Made by a program: the position numbers and the translations under genes | Notes under the pieces: model-generated | The model's database searches: none | What the model was told of the DNA's origin: nothing | What the model saw: only the letters and a program-made list of their open reading frames with translations | Source of the DNA: Bacteroides sp. | GTDB taxonomy: Bacteria > Bacteroidota > Bacteroidia > Bacteroidales > Bacteroidaceae | Assembly: GCF_028690125.1 (NCBI RefSeq) | Contig: NZ_JAQVBV010000029.1 | Coordinates: 6,023-56,844 of the forward strand | Length of the DNA: 50,822 nucleotides | Reading direction: 5' to 3' | In this document: piece after piece, positions 14,260 through 22,870 of the stretch | Position numbering within the stretch: the first letter of the stretch is position 1 | Layout: each line of letters opens with the position of its first letter

Positions 14260-14580
14260 GTGACTCATGAAGAGGGAACCACTCTGGATACTATTATCGA
14301 CATGCTCCGAGAGAGTATGCGAGAAAGTAGAGAAAGCAATAGAGAAATGAGTGCACGTTTGCTAAGTTTAGATGCGCGAGTCTCCAAGGTTAATGAAACT
14401 GTTTCTAATATGTCCGCACAGTTAGATGCGAATAACAGGAAGACCGATGCATTGGAGTGCGATGTTGAAACTGTAAAGCAGTTTATAGCTGCTGATAAAG
14501 GTTCGAAACAAGCATATACTTTTATAATTTCTATAGTAAGTGCAATAACTGCTGTGACTGCACTGCTAATTTCTCTATAA
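14260..14580 (+). CDS. Coiled-coil protein with C-terminal membrane anchor (XhlA-like)
   Basis: Residues 10-78 are a continuous heptad-type helix rich in Arg, Glu and Ser. Residues about 84-106 form a single membrane span ending the protein. This coiled-coil-plus-span layout matches the XhlA/hemolysin family linked to phage lysis, and a holin partner or membrane-bound assembly factor is possible. The start is GTG 14260, chosen because GAGGG lies 7 nt upstream (14248-14252). An ATG at 14267 is out of this frame. It lies alone between the capsid terminator and the next promoter. Confidence 0.7.
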   Translation: MTHEEGTTLDTIIDMLRESMRESRESNREMSARLLSLDARVSKVNETVSNMSAQLDANNRKTDALECDVETVKQFIAADKGSKQAYTFIISIVSAITAVTALLISL

Positions 14581-14671
14581 ATACACCTTTTTTCGTGCAA
14601 TGACCTACTACCTTCTGCCTCCAAGGTACTAGCGAGCACTTTCTATTTAATCACTGCCTAGCGTAAGCTCC

Positions 14672-14711
14672 GTAAGATTTATATACTATAAACACCTATT
14701 ATAAGATAACA
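14672..14711 (+). promoter_or_regulatory. Class B promoter (glycosyltransferase block)
   Basis: GTAAGA-TTTATATAC (TATA at 14678-14685), a 10-nt spacer ending CC, then TATTATAAGAT lead into ATG 14711. The same layout occurs at 37496 in front of the sialic-acid-like cassette, and differs from the class A promoters of the virion genes. The short distance implies a nearly leaderless message. Confidence 0.7.
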
Positions 14712-15163
14712 TGTCTTTTTTTACATTCATTGACGGGTTTAGGGATGGACTTATTCCTAAACAAACAGCGAATATCCAGGTCACTGGAGATAAGCTCACC
14801 GAAATCTTATGCAAGGAATTCGGCGCAACATGTCACTATCATGTAGTTGATCGAAAGTATCGATTAGTTGATAAAGAATGGTTTACTACATTTATCACGA
14901 AATATTCGGCTATTGAAAAGTTTAAGTATCAATCTGATTTCTTCGACTGCGACTCATTTGCATTCGTATTAAAGGGGGAGATTGAAAGACTTCAGCTTGG
15001 ACTAGCTGTTGGTTTTCTATCAGTTACTACTCCTGATGGATCATCACATATGCTAAATTTCTACGTAGATAAGTTTTCTGAAGTATTTTTAGTAGAGCCG
15101 CAGAGTGATAAGGTATTTAAACTAAAAGATTCTGGTTATACACCATTTAGATTTGAGATTTAA
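14711..15163 (+). CDS. Papain-like cysteine-peptidase-fold protein (MOA/agglutinin C-domain type)
   Basis: The 150-aa protein has a Cys-His-Glu arrangement in the order expected for the fold found in the mushroom agglutinin MOA C-terminal domain and in many phage proteins: C80 in FDCDSFA, H113 in SSHMLNF, and E129 in FLVEPQ. The rest is alternating helix and strand. It could be a peptidase acting on host envelope or virion proteins, or a non-enzymatic relative. It is the first gene after the class B promoter, with little room for a leader. Confidence 0.65.
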   Translation: MSFFTFIDGFRDGLIPKQTANIQVTGDKLTEILCKEFGATCHYHVVDRKYRLVDKEWFTTFITKYSAIEKFKYQSDFFDCDSFAFVLKGEIERLQLGLAVGFLSVTTPDGSSHMLNFYVDKFSEVFLVEPQSDKVFKLKDSGYTPFRFEI

Positions 15164-15173
15164 ACACGGAGGG

Positions 15174-15575
15174 ATGAGCATCGACGCAAGAACTTTAGGT
15201 GGGTTCGCAGAACTTCAAGCAATGAAAGTATTAATTTCAAAAGGATTTCTAGTCAGCAGACCAATTGTTGACAACTATCCCTACGATCTTATTTGTGATT
15301 GGCACGGTGAACTGAAGCGGATCCAAGTGAAAGCTACAGCGTCGATCTCAGAAAATCGCAGACGAAAGTTTGAGTCTGTAAACGGTTGTAACAGAACACT
15401 TTATGCTAGAGGTAGCATAGATTACTTTTTATGTTATGTTGTAGATCTAGATATCTGGTATGTAATACCAGCATCGATGGTCACAAGTAAAAAAATTACA
15501 GTATATCCCGATGCTGAAGAATCAAATGCTAAATTTGAAATTTACAAAGAGCGTTGGGAACTTTTAAAACAGTAA
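15174..15575 (+). CDS. PD-(D/E)XK nuclease-like protein
   Basis: The N-terminal GGFAELQAMKVLISKGF helix, then YPYDLICDWHG and IQVKATAS strands, give the E ... D ... Q/E-x-K core of PD-(D/E)XK nucleases related to archaeal resolvases and intron endonucleases. The C-terminal half has a Tyr/Trp-rich strand pair. I use ATG 15174. The GGAGGG before it has zero spacing, so TTG 15153 is an alternative that would overlap the previous gene. A DNA-processing or defence-related role is inferred from the fold only. Confidence 0.7.
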   Translation: MSIDARTLGGFAELQAMKVLISKGFLVSRPIVDNYPYDLICDWHGELKRIQVKATASISENRRRKFESVNGCNRTLYARGSIDYFLCYVVDLDIWYVIPASMVTSKKITVYPDAEESNAKFEIYKERWELLKQ

Positions 15576-15591
15576 CCCGGAGGCATATATT

Positions 15592-16776
15592 TTGACTAAA
15601 AAAATTGTTATTAATTCACAGGGCCCATTTAGCCCAAATGGAAATGGTGTAACCACCGGATTCTCTAAGGCAATTTTTCCAATCTGTGGTGAACTTGCAA
15701 AGAATAATTCGGTTAAACATGTTTGCCATGATTATCAGGGATTAGATTTTCCATTCAGTAACTATACTATTTGTCGTGGTAATAAAGACTTCGACAGAAC
15801 TGCGTATGAATTAAAACTTCACGTTGAAGGAGAAAAACCAGATGCGGTACTTGCACTTAACGAACCATGGGGAATTGCGGCTTACCGCGACATTAACTTC
15901 GGTGATACGCAGCTTGTTTACTATATTCCTATAGACGGATATCCATGTGATAAGAATGCGCTAGCACTTCAGGAGCTTGTAGATCTTTATGTACCAATCA
16001 CCAAGTTTGGTAAGAGTGTTCTTGAAACTGCAGGGATCTTTACAGCAGAACCAATTCCGCATTCATTCGATCCAAGGTTCTACTATCGTATGAAGCAGAC
16101 ACAGAGAAATGAAGTGCGGGCTAAGTATGATTTAGATGATAAGTTTATTGTAGGATATGTAGGAAGACTTCAGGAACGTAAGAATCTCATGTCACTTTTA
16201 TTTGCATTCGCTAAGTTCGCTGCAGATAAAGAAGATGCGTATCTGTTCCTTAATATGGAACTTGACATGTCTTTCGCAGATTTTGATCCTGTTAGACTTG
16301 CTAGACACCTCGGAATCGATAATAGAATCATGATTCAGAGTAAGAAGGTAAATGAAATTCAGATGGGAGAGCTTTATAACTGCTTTGATTTATACCTTAA
16401 TACCGCATGTAGCGAGGGATTTGATATTCCCGTACTTGAGGCAGAAGCATGTGGTGTACCAGCTGTAGTTTCCAACTATTCTGGACACGCCGAACTTGTT
16501 TCAGGACATGGCGGTTTAATTAAAGTTGACGCATATCAGGAAATGCCAAACGGTATTAACTGGGCATATGTAGACGTTGACGATGCTGTAAGACTAATGA
16601 ATGAAATTTATTCATCTGTATCGCTTCGGCGCAAAGTTTCTGATGTTAACATCAAATTTACTGAAGCATATAAAGAAGAAAACGTTATGCCAAAGTGGAC
16701 AGCGCTCTTTGAAAATCTAGAAGATGAAATAGAAGCTGTACGAAGTAAAGAACCAGTGAGGCGCATGAAGATATGA
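15592..16776 (+). CDS. GT4-family glycosyltransferase
   Basis: This GT-B-fold enzyme transfers a sugar from a nucleotide-sugar donor. The N-terminal Rossmann domain has a loop rich in Gly and Asn (QGPFSPNGNGVTTGFS). The C-terminal donor domain shows GYVGRLQERKN (188-198), and SEGFDIPVLEAEACGVP (274-290) carries the E-x7-E type motif. The start is TTG 15592, with GGAGG at 15579-15583 and no better ATG. The target is unknown; virion protein, host S-layer glycan and DNA are all possible. It overlaps the cupin gene by ATGA. Confidence 0.9.
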   Translation: MTKKIVINSQGPFSPNGNGVTTGFSKAIFPICGELAKNNSVKHVCHDYQGLDFPFSNYTICRGNKDFDRTAYELKLHVEGEKPDAVLALNEPWGIAAYRDINFGDTQLVYYIPIDGYPCDKNALALQELVDLYVPITKFGKSVLETAGIFTAEPIPHSFDPRFYYRMKQTQRNEVRAKYDLDDKFIVGYVGRLQERKNLMSLLFAFAKFAADKEDAYLFLNMELDMSFADFDPVRLARHLGIDNRIMIQSKKVNEIQMGELYNCFDLYLNTACSEGFDIPVLEAEACGVPAVVSNYSGHAELVSGHGGLIKVDAYQEMPNGINWAYVDVDDAVRLMNEIYSSVSLRRKVSDVNIKFTEAYKEENVMPKWTALFENLEDEIEAVRSKEPVRRMKI

Positions 16777-17117
16777 GAATAGATAAGCCTTGGGGTTATA
16801 TGGAAGTAGTAGATTCTACTACTTTTCATAAATTTAAAACTATTGTTGTATTTCCGGAGCAGCAGCTGAGTCTTCAGTATCATGTCGATAAAGTTGAGTT
16901 TTGGGTAATTACAGAAGGTGATGCATTAGTAACACTTAATGATGAAACATATTTAGCTAGACCGGGATGGAGTTTCTTTATATTTGCTGGTGATAAACAC
17001 AGAATTAAGAATATATCTACTGAACATGATCTTGTGTTTGTAGAATTAGCTGGTGGCAAAATAGTTTCAGAAGAGGATATTGTTCGGGTAGAGGATGCTT
17101 ATGGTAGAGTGGTCTAA
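16773..17117 (+). CDS. Phosphomannose isomerase-type cupin
   Basis: The single cupin domain resembles the C-terminal domain of type II mannose-6-phosphate isomerase/GDP-mannose pyrophosphorylase. It begins with KPWGYMEV, then SLQYHVDKVEFWVI with His and Glu metal ligands, a GWSFFIFAGDKHRI second cupin box, and ends with the typical EEDIVRVEDAYGR. It would make mannose-6-phosphate for GDP-mannose, the donor for many GT4 enzymes. At 114 aa it is the isolated domain, without a nucleotidyltransferase part. Confidence 0.85.
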   Translation: MRIDKPWGYMEVVDSTTFHKFKTIVVFPEQQLSLQYHVDKVEFWVITEGDALVTLNDETYLARPGWSFFIFAGDKHRIKNISTEHDLVFVELAGGKIVSEEDIVRVEDAYGRVV

Positions 17118-18234
17118 TTTTAAATTACATTTTAACGGTGCAACAGATTCGACTGGGTATGGATCCGTTGGACATGATTTTATAAACCAATTGTTTTATA
17201 ATGCAGGAATTGAGAATATCTGCGTTGAAACGGACTGGAGAAGTTCGTGGAATGTGCATAGTGATGAATTCACACAGCTCATGACACGTTTTAGAGCAAC
17301 GCAATTTGAAAAACCAGATTTAGTTTATAATTTATGGAATCCAATTTGTTCAAAGATGTATGACATTGGAGTACCACACGTTTTAGAGACTGTGTTTGAA
17401 ACTAATATTATCCAGAAGAACTGGGTTGATATCTGTAATCAGTACGATCAAACATGGTTACCGTCAGAATTTGCATATAATGCGTTTGTGGATTCTGGTG
17501 TAGTAAACTGTAAGATGCTTCCATATGGATTCACTTTCTGGGATACAAAAGAAGTTATTCCAATTATTGCACGTGATACAAGATATAAATTCTTATTTAT
17601 TAATCAGTGGTCGGAAAGAAAGAATGCATATCAGACTGTAGAAGCATTTTGTAAAACATTTACTGCTAAAGATAATGTTGTGTTATATATTCGTAGTTTT
17701 GTTCTTGGTGGAATTGGTCTTACTAATGATTATATAAAAGAACAGGTAAGAAGTATTAAGGCAAAGTATCCAGACAGCCCACAAATTATCTTACTTGATT
17801 TCTTCCGCGATGATAAACTTCCAAAATTATACAATTCCGTTGACTGTCTTCTGTCACCATCCAGTGGCGAAGGAGTAGGAAAAACAATAGTAGAGGCAAT
17901 GTCTCAAAAACTTCCAGTAATTACGACAAACTGGAGTGCTATGTCTGAGTACTGTACCGATAAGAACTCTTTATTGCTTAACTATGAATTAGTTCCAGTT
18001 AACGTACCACCGAATGTAGCAAAAATGTATTATTTTGAAGAGCCCGGAATGGAGTGGGCAAGTCCGAATTTCGATGAATTTTGTGAGTATATGCAGGCTT
18101 TAGTAGATGAGCCAGCACTCGGAGTAAAGTTAGGAACACAAGCAGCAATAGATGTTAGAAAACAGTTCGATTGGAAACCACTCTTGGATGCAAGATTATC
18201 AGCATTCGAAGAAGCAATGGGTTACTATGAATAA
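17101..18234 (+). CDS. GT4-family glycosyltransferase
   Basis: This is a second GT-B-fold transferase, 377 aa. The C-terminal donor domain has FINQWSERKNAYQTVEAF (167-183) and SSGEGVGKTIVEAMSQ (254-269) with the E-x7-E motif. I start at ATG 17101, which has GAGG 6 nt upstream; ATG 17095 is only 0 nt from it. The gene overlaps the cupin by 17 bp. Homology to the GT at 15592 is at family level only, so the two probably add different sugars in sequence. Confidence 0.9.
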   Translation: MVEWSNFKLHFNGATDSTGYGSVGHDFINQLFYNAGIENICVETDWRSSWNVHSDEFTQLMTRFRATQFEKPDLVYNLWNPICSKMYDIGVPHVLETVFETNIIQKNWVDICNQYDQTWLPSEFAYNAFVDSGVVNCKMLPYGFTFWDTKEVIPIIARDTRYKFLFINQWSERKNAYQTVEAFCKTFTAKDNVVLYIRSFVLGGIGLTNDYIKEQVRSIKAKYPDSPQIILLDFFRDDKLPKLYNSVDCLLSPSSGEGVGKTIVEAMSQKLPVITTNWSAMSEYCTDKNSLLLNYELVPVNVPPNVAKMYYFEEPGMEWASPNFDEFCEYMQALVDEPALGVKLGTQAAIDVRKQFDWKPLLDARLSAFEEAMGYYE

Positions 18235-19954
18235 GCAGTCTATAACACTAGGAATTATTTCATATAATGAAGGTGCTCTTATGGAGCGCCTTCTTAACCA
18301 GCTTGCAGAATTTGTAGATGAGATTATAGTAGTCGATTCGTTCTCAACAGATAATACCCACGAGATTATTTCACGATTTAAGCATGCCAAACTTTTTAAC
18401 TCTACAATTCGTGATAATTTTGCGCTGATACGAAATGAAGTAATTGCCCATTCATCTAGTGATTATATATTGATGATGGATTGTGATGAGCTATTAGAAA
18501 ACCCAGAGGTGTTTTTTAAACAGACGTTTACTGAAGATGCCTATATGTTTCCAAGGAAAAATTATGTTGATGGCGAATTCATGAAAAACGCATATCCTGA
18601 CTATCAAGGGAGATTGTTCAAAAATAATGGTAAAATCAAATATGAACGAGCTGTTCATGAAGTGTTATACGGATACACTAATATTATACCATTAGCCCAA
18701 CACTTATTTCATCACAAATCGAGAGAAAAGTTTATTAGTAATGACAGTAAATACAGAAGTATAATTAATAATGGAGGTAATGGAATGTCCATTGTAGATA
18801 TGTCAGATGATACTATATTTAAAGGATGGTATCAGTACGAACAATTTCCTAACGGGGCAGCATCTCGGTGGTGCTCGGATAATGGTAGCGTGACTATAGA
18901 GTGCGCAGATCCAAGTATCCAAGCTATTGGTATTTATATATCAACTGTTGGGAAGTTTAAACAAGCTAGATTAACAGCAAAAGCTGGTCGTAAGGTTGTT
19001 GGTAAACTTGATTTTGAACCTGAACGTGGGACTTATTTTATTCCAGTTAATGTCTCCGATGTGGCGCCAGCTACAGTTACCCTTAATATTATTAAGTGTT
19101 GGGATACACGGGAGTATGTAAATGATCCACGTACTCTTGGCTTATTTGTGGATCGAATTTGGACTGAAGCGCCTGGTACTATAGCCGACTTTAAAGTTCT
19201 ATTCGAACCAGATGTAAAGCTTACCATTAAAGGTGATGCACATGATAATGGTATTATGCCATGCATCGTATCATCTGGTTATTGGGAAACTGCAACCCAA
19301 AAAGTCATTGACAAATTTGTAACAACTGACGATGTATGTCTTGACGTTGGTGCAAATATAGGTGCAATTGCAATTCCACTTGCATTAAGAGCAAAGAAGG
19401 TTTTTGCATTTGAAGTAGGGAACGTTCCATATGGATACCTCTGTAGAAATATTCTAGAGAACAACTTAACAAACATTGAAGTTGTTAAAGGTGCAGTAGC
19501 AAATGAGCCCGGCAAACTTTATTACTACTACACATATCCAAATGTTGGTGGATCATTCGTATCTACAGAAAAACATAGTAATTCAAACGGTTTGACGGAA
19601 GAAATTGAGGCATTTGCACTTGATTCAATGATCGATCGCTTTGATCGGGTCGACTTTATAAAAATGGATATTGAAGGATATGAATTAAATGCACTCAATG
19701 GAGCAGTAGAGTTACTTAAGAAATTCTCACCAAAGCTCTATATTGAGTTTAATCCAGTAGCATTTAAGAATATGCACGGGAATGAAATTAAACCTCTTTG
19801 GGATTTCCTGGCAAATACGTATCCTTATATATATGTCGTAAGAGACTGGAATTTAAGACGTGTAACAAGTTACGAAGAAGTAATGAGTGAAATTGATTTC
19901 ACTACAAGAACGCTAGAAGACCTGTTATGTCTAAATGAGGAGTATATAGAATGA
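18227..19954 (+). CDS. GT2 glycosyltransferase - beta domain - FkbM methyltransferase fusion
   Basis: This is a three-part 575-aa enzyme. Residues 1-180 are a GT-A (GT2) transferase with IISYNEGA, VVDSFSTDNT and the metal-binding DCD at 85-87. Residues about 190-315 form a beta-sandwich with 'GWYQYE..', 'RW' and 'DPRTLGLFVDRIW', a pattern seen in polysaccharide-synthesis proteins. Residues about 355-575 are an FkbM-type SAM methyltransferase with CLDVGANIGA (371-380) and FIKMDIEGYE. It could add a sugar and methylate it. I use ATG 18227 (8-bp overlap), where the GT2 fold begins; the frame's earlier part has no conserved sequence. Confidence 0.88.
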   Translation: MNKQSITLGIISYNEGALMERLLNQLAEFVDEIIVVDSFSTDNTHEIISRFKHAKLFNSTIRDNFALIRNEVIAHSSSDYILMMDCDELLENPEVFFKQTFTEDAYMFPRKNYVDGEFMKNAYPDYQGRLFKNNGKIKYERAVHEVLYGYTNIIPLAQHLFHHKSREKFISNDSKYRSIINNGGNGMSIVDMSDDTIFKGWYQYEQFPNGAASRWCSDNGSVTIECADPSIQAIGIYISTVGKFKQARLTAKAGRKVVGKLDFEPERGTYFIPVNVSDVAPATVTLNIIKCWDTREYVNDPRTLGLFVDRIWTEAPGTIADFKVLFEPDVKLTIKGDAHDNGIMPCIVSSGYWETATQKVIDKFVTTDDVCLDVGANIGAIAIPLALRAKKVFAFEVGNVPYGYLCRNILENNLTNIEVVKGAVANEPGKLYYYYTYPNVGGSFVSTEKHSNSNGLTEEIEAFALDSMIDRFDRVDFIKMDIEGYELNALNGAVELLKKFSPKLYIEFNPVAFKNMHGNEIKPLWDFLANTYPYIYVVRDWNLRRVTSYEEVMSEIDFTTRTLEDLLCLNEEYIE

Positions 19955-20172
19955 CTATAATTATCGAACAGATTGCCGCCGGAGTGATTGCAGGATTTCT
20001 TACAGGATTAGCATCAATGAATGCGTATCTCAAGAAACGTGCTGCAAATATTTCAGACGAAGAAATGGATCAGCTAGCTGCAATGACACTGCAGTCATTT
20101 GAAGATGGTAAGCTTTCCAAAGAAGAACTGTTTACAATCCTGACCAGTTTAATTAAGTTTTCGAAGGACTAA
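19951..20172 (+). CDS. Small membrane protein (73 aa)
   Basis: An N-terminal hydrophobic segment (about residues 3-26) is followed by a charged helical tail, and the gene overlaps the preceding one by ATGA. The frame continues to within 2 bases of the neck gene. It resembles small phage membrane proteins such as holins only in layout, and no family is recognised. Confidence 0.65.
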   Translation: MTIIIEQIAAGVIAGFLTGLASMNAYLKKRAANISDEEMDQLAAMTLQSFEDGKLSKEELFTILTSLIKFSKD

Positions 20173-20174
20173 AC

Positions 20175-21002
20175 ATGACTGCGACATTTTCAATTCCGGT
20201 ATTTACTCCGGTGTTGGAAACAATATCTATTTTTGTAGACGGGGAACTGTTTGATACAGTTCCCGGTTATCAAAAAGAATATTATTCCAACGAAATAGCA
20301 ACTGGAGCTGTAATTACAGTTGGCGAAGAAGGTAATACAAGAACCATCACTACATTCGAGGCAGACTTAATTAGTCGTATTAGAATTGTTTGCCAGTTAA
20401 CTGCGGATGAATTGAGTGATTCTGACATAGTAGCTTTAGTATCTGTCGCTAGACGGGAAATTCTACTGGAAATTTCGCAATATGCTTATGGTGATGAACT
20501 TAAGCTTATTACCGAAAACTATTATAAACTTCCAAATAAGTTCATTTTTGACTTTAATTGCGGCGGAACAGTTTCACCACTAGACTTGGAAGTTTTTAAG
20601 CAGACTTTACCAATCTATGAATTCACTGAGAAGGAACCAGTTACCATCATCAATATGAACGCTCGAGATGGATGGATTCAACTTGATGTTGAGATAACTG
20701 GAAGTCAAGTACTTAAAGCTAACTATTACTACACCCAGCGAGATGCTAGGTATGACGATCTAATTAACATGTTGTCATGGAAGATCGCGAGTATCTATTA
20801 TACTGCACAATATACCTCATACGATAACGGTACGGCCACAGATGCCAGCCAAATTAAGATTGGTGATATCACGATTAAAAACAGTACAAGCTCTGGTGAA
20901 TCATCATCTACTGCTTTCATACGTGATAGAATGAATAAAACCGAAGCGCAGTTTAGGAAAGTAATCACTTATTTTAAACGTGGCTTCTATAGAGTTAAAT
21001 AA
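20175..21002 (+). CDS. Head-tail connector (adaptor) candidate
   Basis: It is the first gene of the neck/tail module and is followed by stopper- and terminator-like proteins. A helical segment (about 65-105, '..LISRIRIVCQLTADELSDSDIVALVSVARREILLEI') resembles the adaptor proteins that dock on the portal, such as SPP1 gp15-type. The N- and C-terminal parts are strand-rich. Sequence similarity is weak, so the call relies on gene order. It is probably co-transcribed with the glycan block, since a new promoter starts right after it. Confidence 0.6.
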   Translation: MTATFSIPVFTPVLETISIFVDGELFDTVPGYQKEYYSNEIATGAVITVGEEGNTRTITTFEADLISRIRIVCQLTADELSDSDIVALVSVARREILLEISQYAYGDELKLITENYYKLPNKFIFDFNCGGTVSPLDLEVFKQTLPIYEFTEKEPVTIINMNARDGWIQLDVEITGSQVLKANYYYTQRDARYDDLINMLSWKIASIYYTAQYTSYDNGTATDASQIKIGDITIKNSTSSGESSSTAFIRDRMNKTEAQFRKVITYFKRGFYRVK

Positions 21003-21004
21003 TA

Positions 21005-21053
21005 GAAAGGTTTAAATACAACTCTTTTCTTTGCAGAAACATATATATAGTAG
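21005..21053 (+). promoter_or_regulatory. Late promoter, class A (neck/tail operon)
   Basis: GAAA-GG-TTTAAATAC (TATA at 21011-21018) is followed 28 bp after its start by ACATATATATAGTAG (21039-21053), where transcription should begin. The initiation element leads into GGAG and ATG 21062. It is the best match to the class A consensus. Confidence 0.8.
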
Positions 21054-21061
21054 GAGATACC

Positions 21062-21415
21062 ATGATTTATAATTGCACAGATCCAATAAGGAGCATTGGG
21101 CACCCACTTTATCGAATTCGTGTCGTAAGCTGGGTAGATAATAATGGTTTTCCTACTAAGAAAACTATTGTTGATACCGCATTTAGTGGTTCTCTACAAC
21201 CTATGACTTCTGAAGAAGTCTCTAGATATCCACAGGGATATCTGAAAACTGGTAGCATGAAGTTATATGCACCCACTTCAGACGTACAGTTACAACCAGA
21301 TGATCTAGTTAAAGATGAAATTAATAGAATTTGGTGCGTCAAGACAATCGATGACTGGGAACTAGACGGTGGTTATAAAAAGTACATACTTGAGCGGGCG
21401 ATATTAAATGGCTAA
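21062..21415 (+). CDS. Head-tail stopper / head closure protein candidate
   Basis: The small beta-rich protein (117 aa) has 'GSLQPMTSEEVSRYPQGYLKTGSMKLYAP..QPDDLV', a form typical of phage head-closure (gp16-type) proteins, including the 'G.w.v..i..w...G.yk.y.ler' ending. GGAG precedes ATG 21062. It lies between the adaptor and the HK97 gp10-type gene, as in standard neck order, and overlaps the latter by 8 bp. Confidence 0.7.
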   Translation: MIYNCTDPIRSIGHPLYRIRVVSWVDNNGFPTKKTIVDTAFSGSLQPMTSEEVSRYPQGYLKTGSMKLYAPTSDVQLQPDDLVKDEINRIWCVKTIDDWELDGGYKKYILERAILNG

Positions 21416-22067
21416 AGCAATTGATTGGGAAGATTTAGCTGGAGTATTAACTACTGTTGCAGCTAAAACATGCGCTGCTGTAGCGTATGAGTACTCAATT
21501 GGTGGCGCAAAAGAAATTGCTGAAGCTTGGGCCAATCAAATAATTGAGATCTTGTACAATCCTACACAATTTGGTATTCCGGAAAAAGCACAAGCCGAAG
21601 AAACGTTATATATCGAATCTGGTACACTCTTAAGTAGTTTAGCGATTGAAGTAAATACATTTACCGAGAGTAATAAAGTTAGAAGTGCAATCGCTATTAC
21701 TGTAGATGATGGGGCAATTGAACCTCGTAGTAAAGAATCGGTTGCTACAGTTTTAGCATATATTTCATTCGGTGTAGATTCCGGTACAGTTAATATACCA
21801 GAACGGCCGGTGTTTCAACGTGCACTTGAAGAGATAGGAATAGCCAGAGTAGTCAAACTAGCGTATAGCGATGTTAGGCAAAAAATGCAGCAAGGAGTTG
21901 TCGCAAAGGGATTTGAAGAATCTACAATTAGGAAGCGTGTAGCGCGAGGTGGCGCGGCGATGACCGCAGCCGAAGAACTTACACGATACTCTAAAGCACA
22001 GCGCGATCCCCATATTATTGGGCGATTTACAGTTGATGGTGACAATGTAAGTTTTGCTTGGACGTGA
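21408..22067 (+). CDS. Neck protein, HK97 gp10-like candidate
   Basis: The 219-aa protein has helical N- and C-terminal parts around a strand region (about 70-130). Position two genes before the tail sheath is where HK97 gp10-like neck or minor tail proteins lie. A conserved-looking part is '..FQRALEEIGIARVVKLAYSDVRQKMQQ' (about 135-162). The identification is by order and rough form, not strong similarity. Confidence 0.55.
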   Translation: MAKAIDWEDLAGVLTTVAAKTCAAVAYEYSIGGAKEIAEAWANQIIEILYNPTQFGIPEKAQAEETLYIESGTLLSSLAIEVNTFTESNKVRSAIAITVDDGAIEPRSKESVATVLAYISFGVDSGTVNIPERPVFQRALEEIGIARVVKLAYSDVRQKMQQGVVAKGFEESTIRKRVARGGAAMTAAEELTRYSKAQRDPHIIGRFTVDGDNVSFAWT

Positions 22068-22071
22068 TCTA

Positions 22072-22860
22072 ATGATTCCAGAAGAATATAAGATATTATT
22101 ACGTAATAGTTTGCCCAGTGTTACCATCGATGGCAGAAACATAACACGTGTGCTAGAGTCATTTTCCCTAAATGAATACGTTAATCCTGTACTTGGTATA
22201 AACTTTTTAGACGAATGGCGAGAATATTATAATTCCATCGATCAGTATCGTTCGTTAATCCAGGCTACAGATGATGATGGTAATTTACTATGGGATGATG
22301 AAGCCGAAACTATACCAGTTTATGAAACAAATAAGTTTCAGTTTTCAAAGTACTATTCAACTAGAGTACGGTTTACAGTAGTTGCAGATGATGTGACAAC
22401 ATCAACTGATGTTGTAATACCGATCGTTGAGGATACTTTAGAATATGAGATAGAACCATTAATACAGATTAATTCAATTAGCAGTGAAGTTGATTACACA
22501 GTTAATACAACTAATACTGGAATAATCTTCGCAACACTTCCAACTGAACAAACCGTAACGGTTAACTATTCGTATATTTCAAGAGGATATACGGTTGCTC
22601 ACTCCATAATGCAACAGGCAATTGAATGGATGGAATTGTACTTCGGGGATATATTTAAACCAATTAATGGATTCATTGTTGATAGAGGCTCTGTTACAGA
22701 CATTTCTAGAATAGTTGGTAGTGATTTACTAACTGTTATTAGTTATGACTGCACTGTCGCTTGTAAGACAACATTTATTAAAGTGCTCTCCGATGATGAA
22801 TTTATCCCAGTAAAACAAGTGATCGTACGTATCAATGAAGAAACAACAATAATTGAATGA
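22072..22860 (+). CDS. Tail completion / terminator protein candidate
   Basis: This 262-aa mixed alpha/beta protein is encoded directly before the tail sheath. The C-terminal region (about 170-262) with 'AIEWMELYFGD..', 'TDISRIV' and 'YDCTVACKTTF' looks like a small tail-terminator-like fold. The middle (about 85-165) has a beta domain that may be an insertion. I start at ATG 22072, just past the upstream stop; the earlier TTG frame has no support. Confidence 0.5.
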   Translation: MIPEEYKILLRNSLPSVTIDGRNITRVLESFSLNEYVNPVLGINFLDEWREYYNSIDQYRSLIQATDDDGNLLWDDEAETIPVYETNKFQFSKYYSTRVRFTVVADDVTTSTDVVIPIVEDTLEYEIEPLIQINSISSEVDYTVNTTNTGIIFATLPTEQTVTVNYSYISRGYTVAHSIMQQAIEWMELYFGDIFKPINGFIVDRGSVTDISRIVGSDLLTVISYDCTVACKTTFIKVLSDDEFIPVKQVIVRINEETTIIE

Positions 22861-22870
22861 GGAAAAGAAC

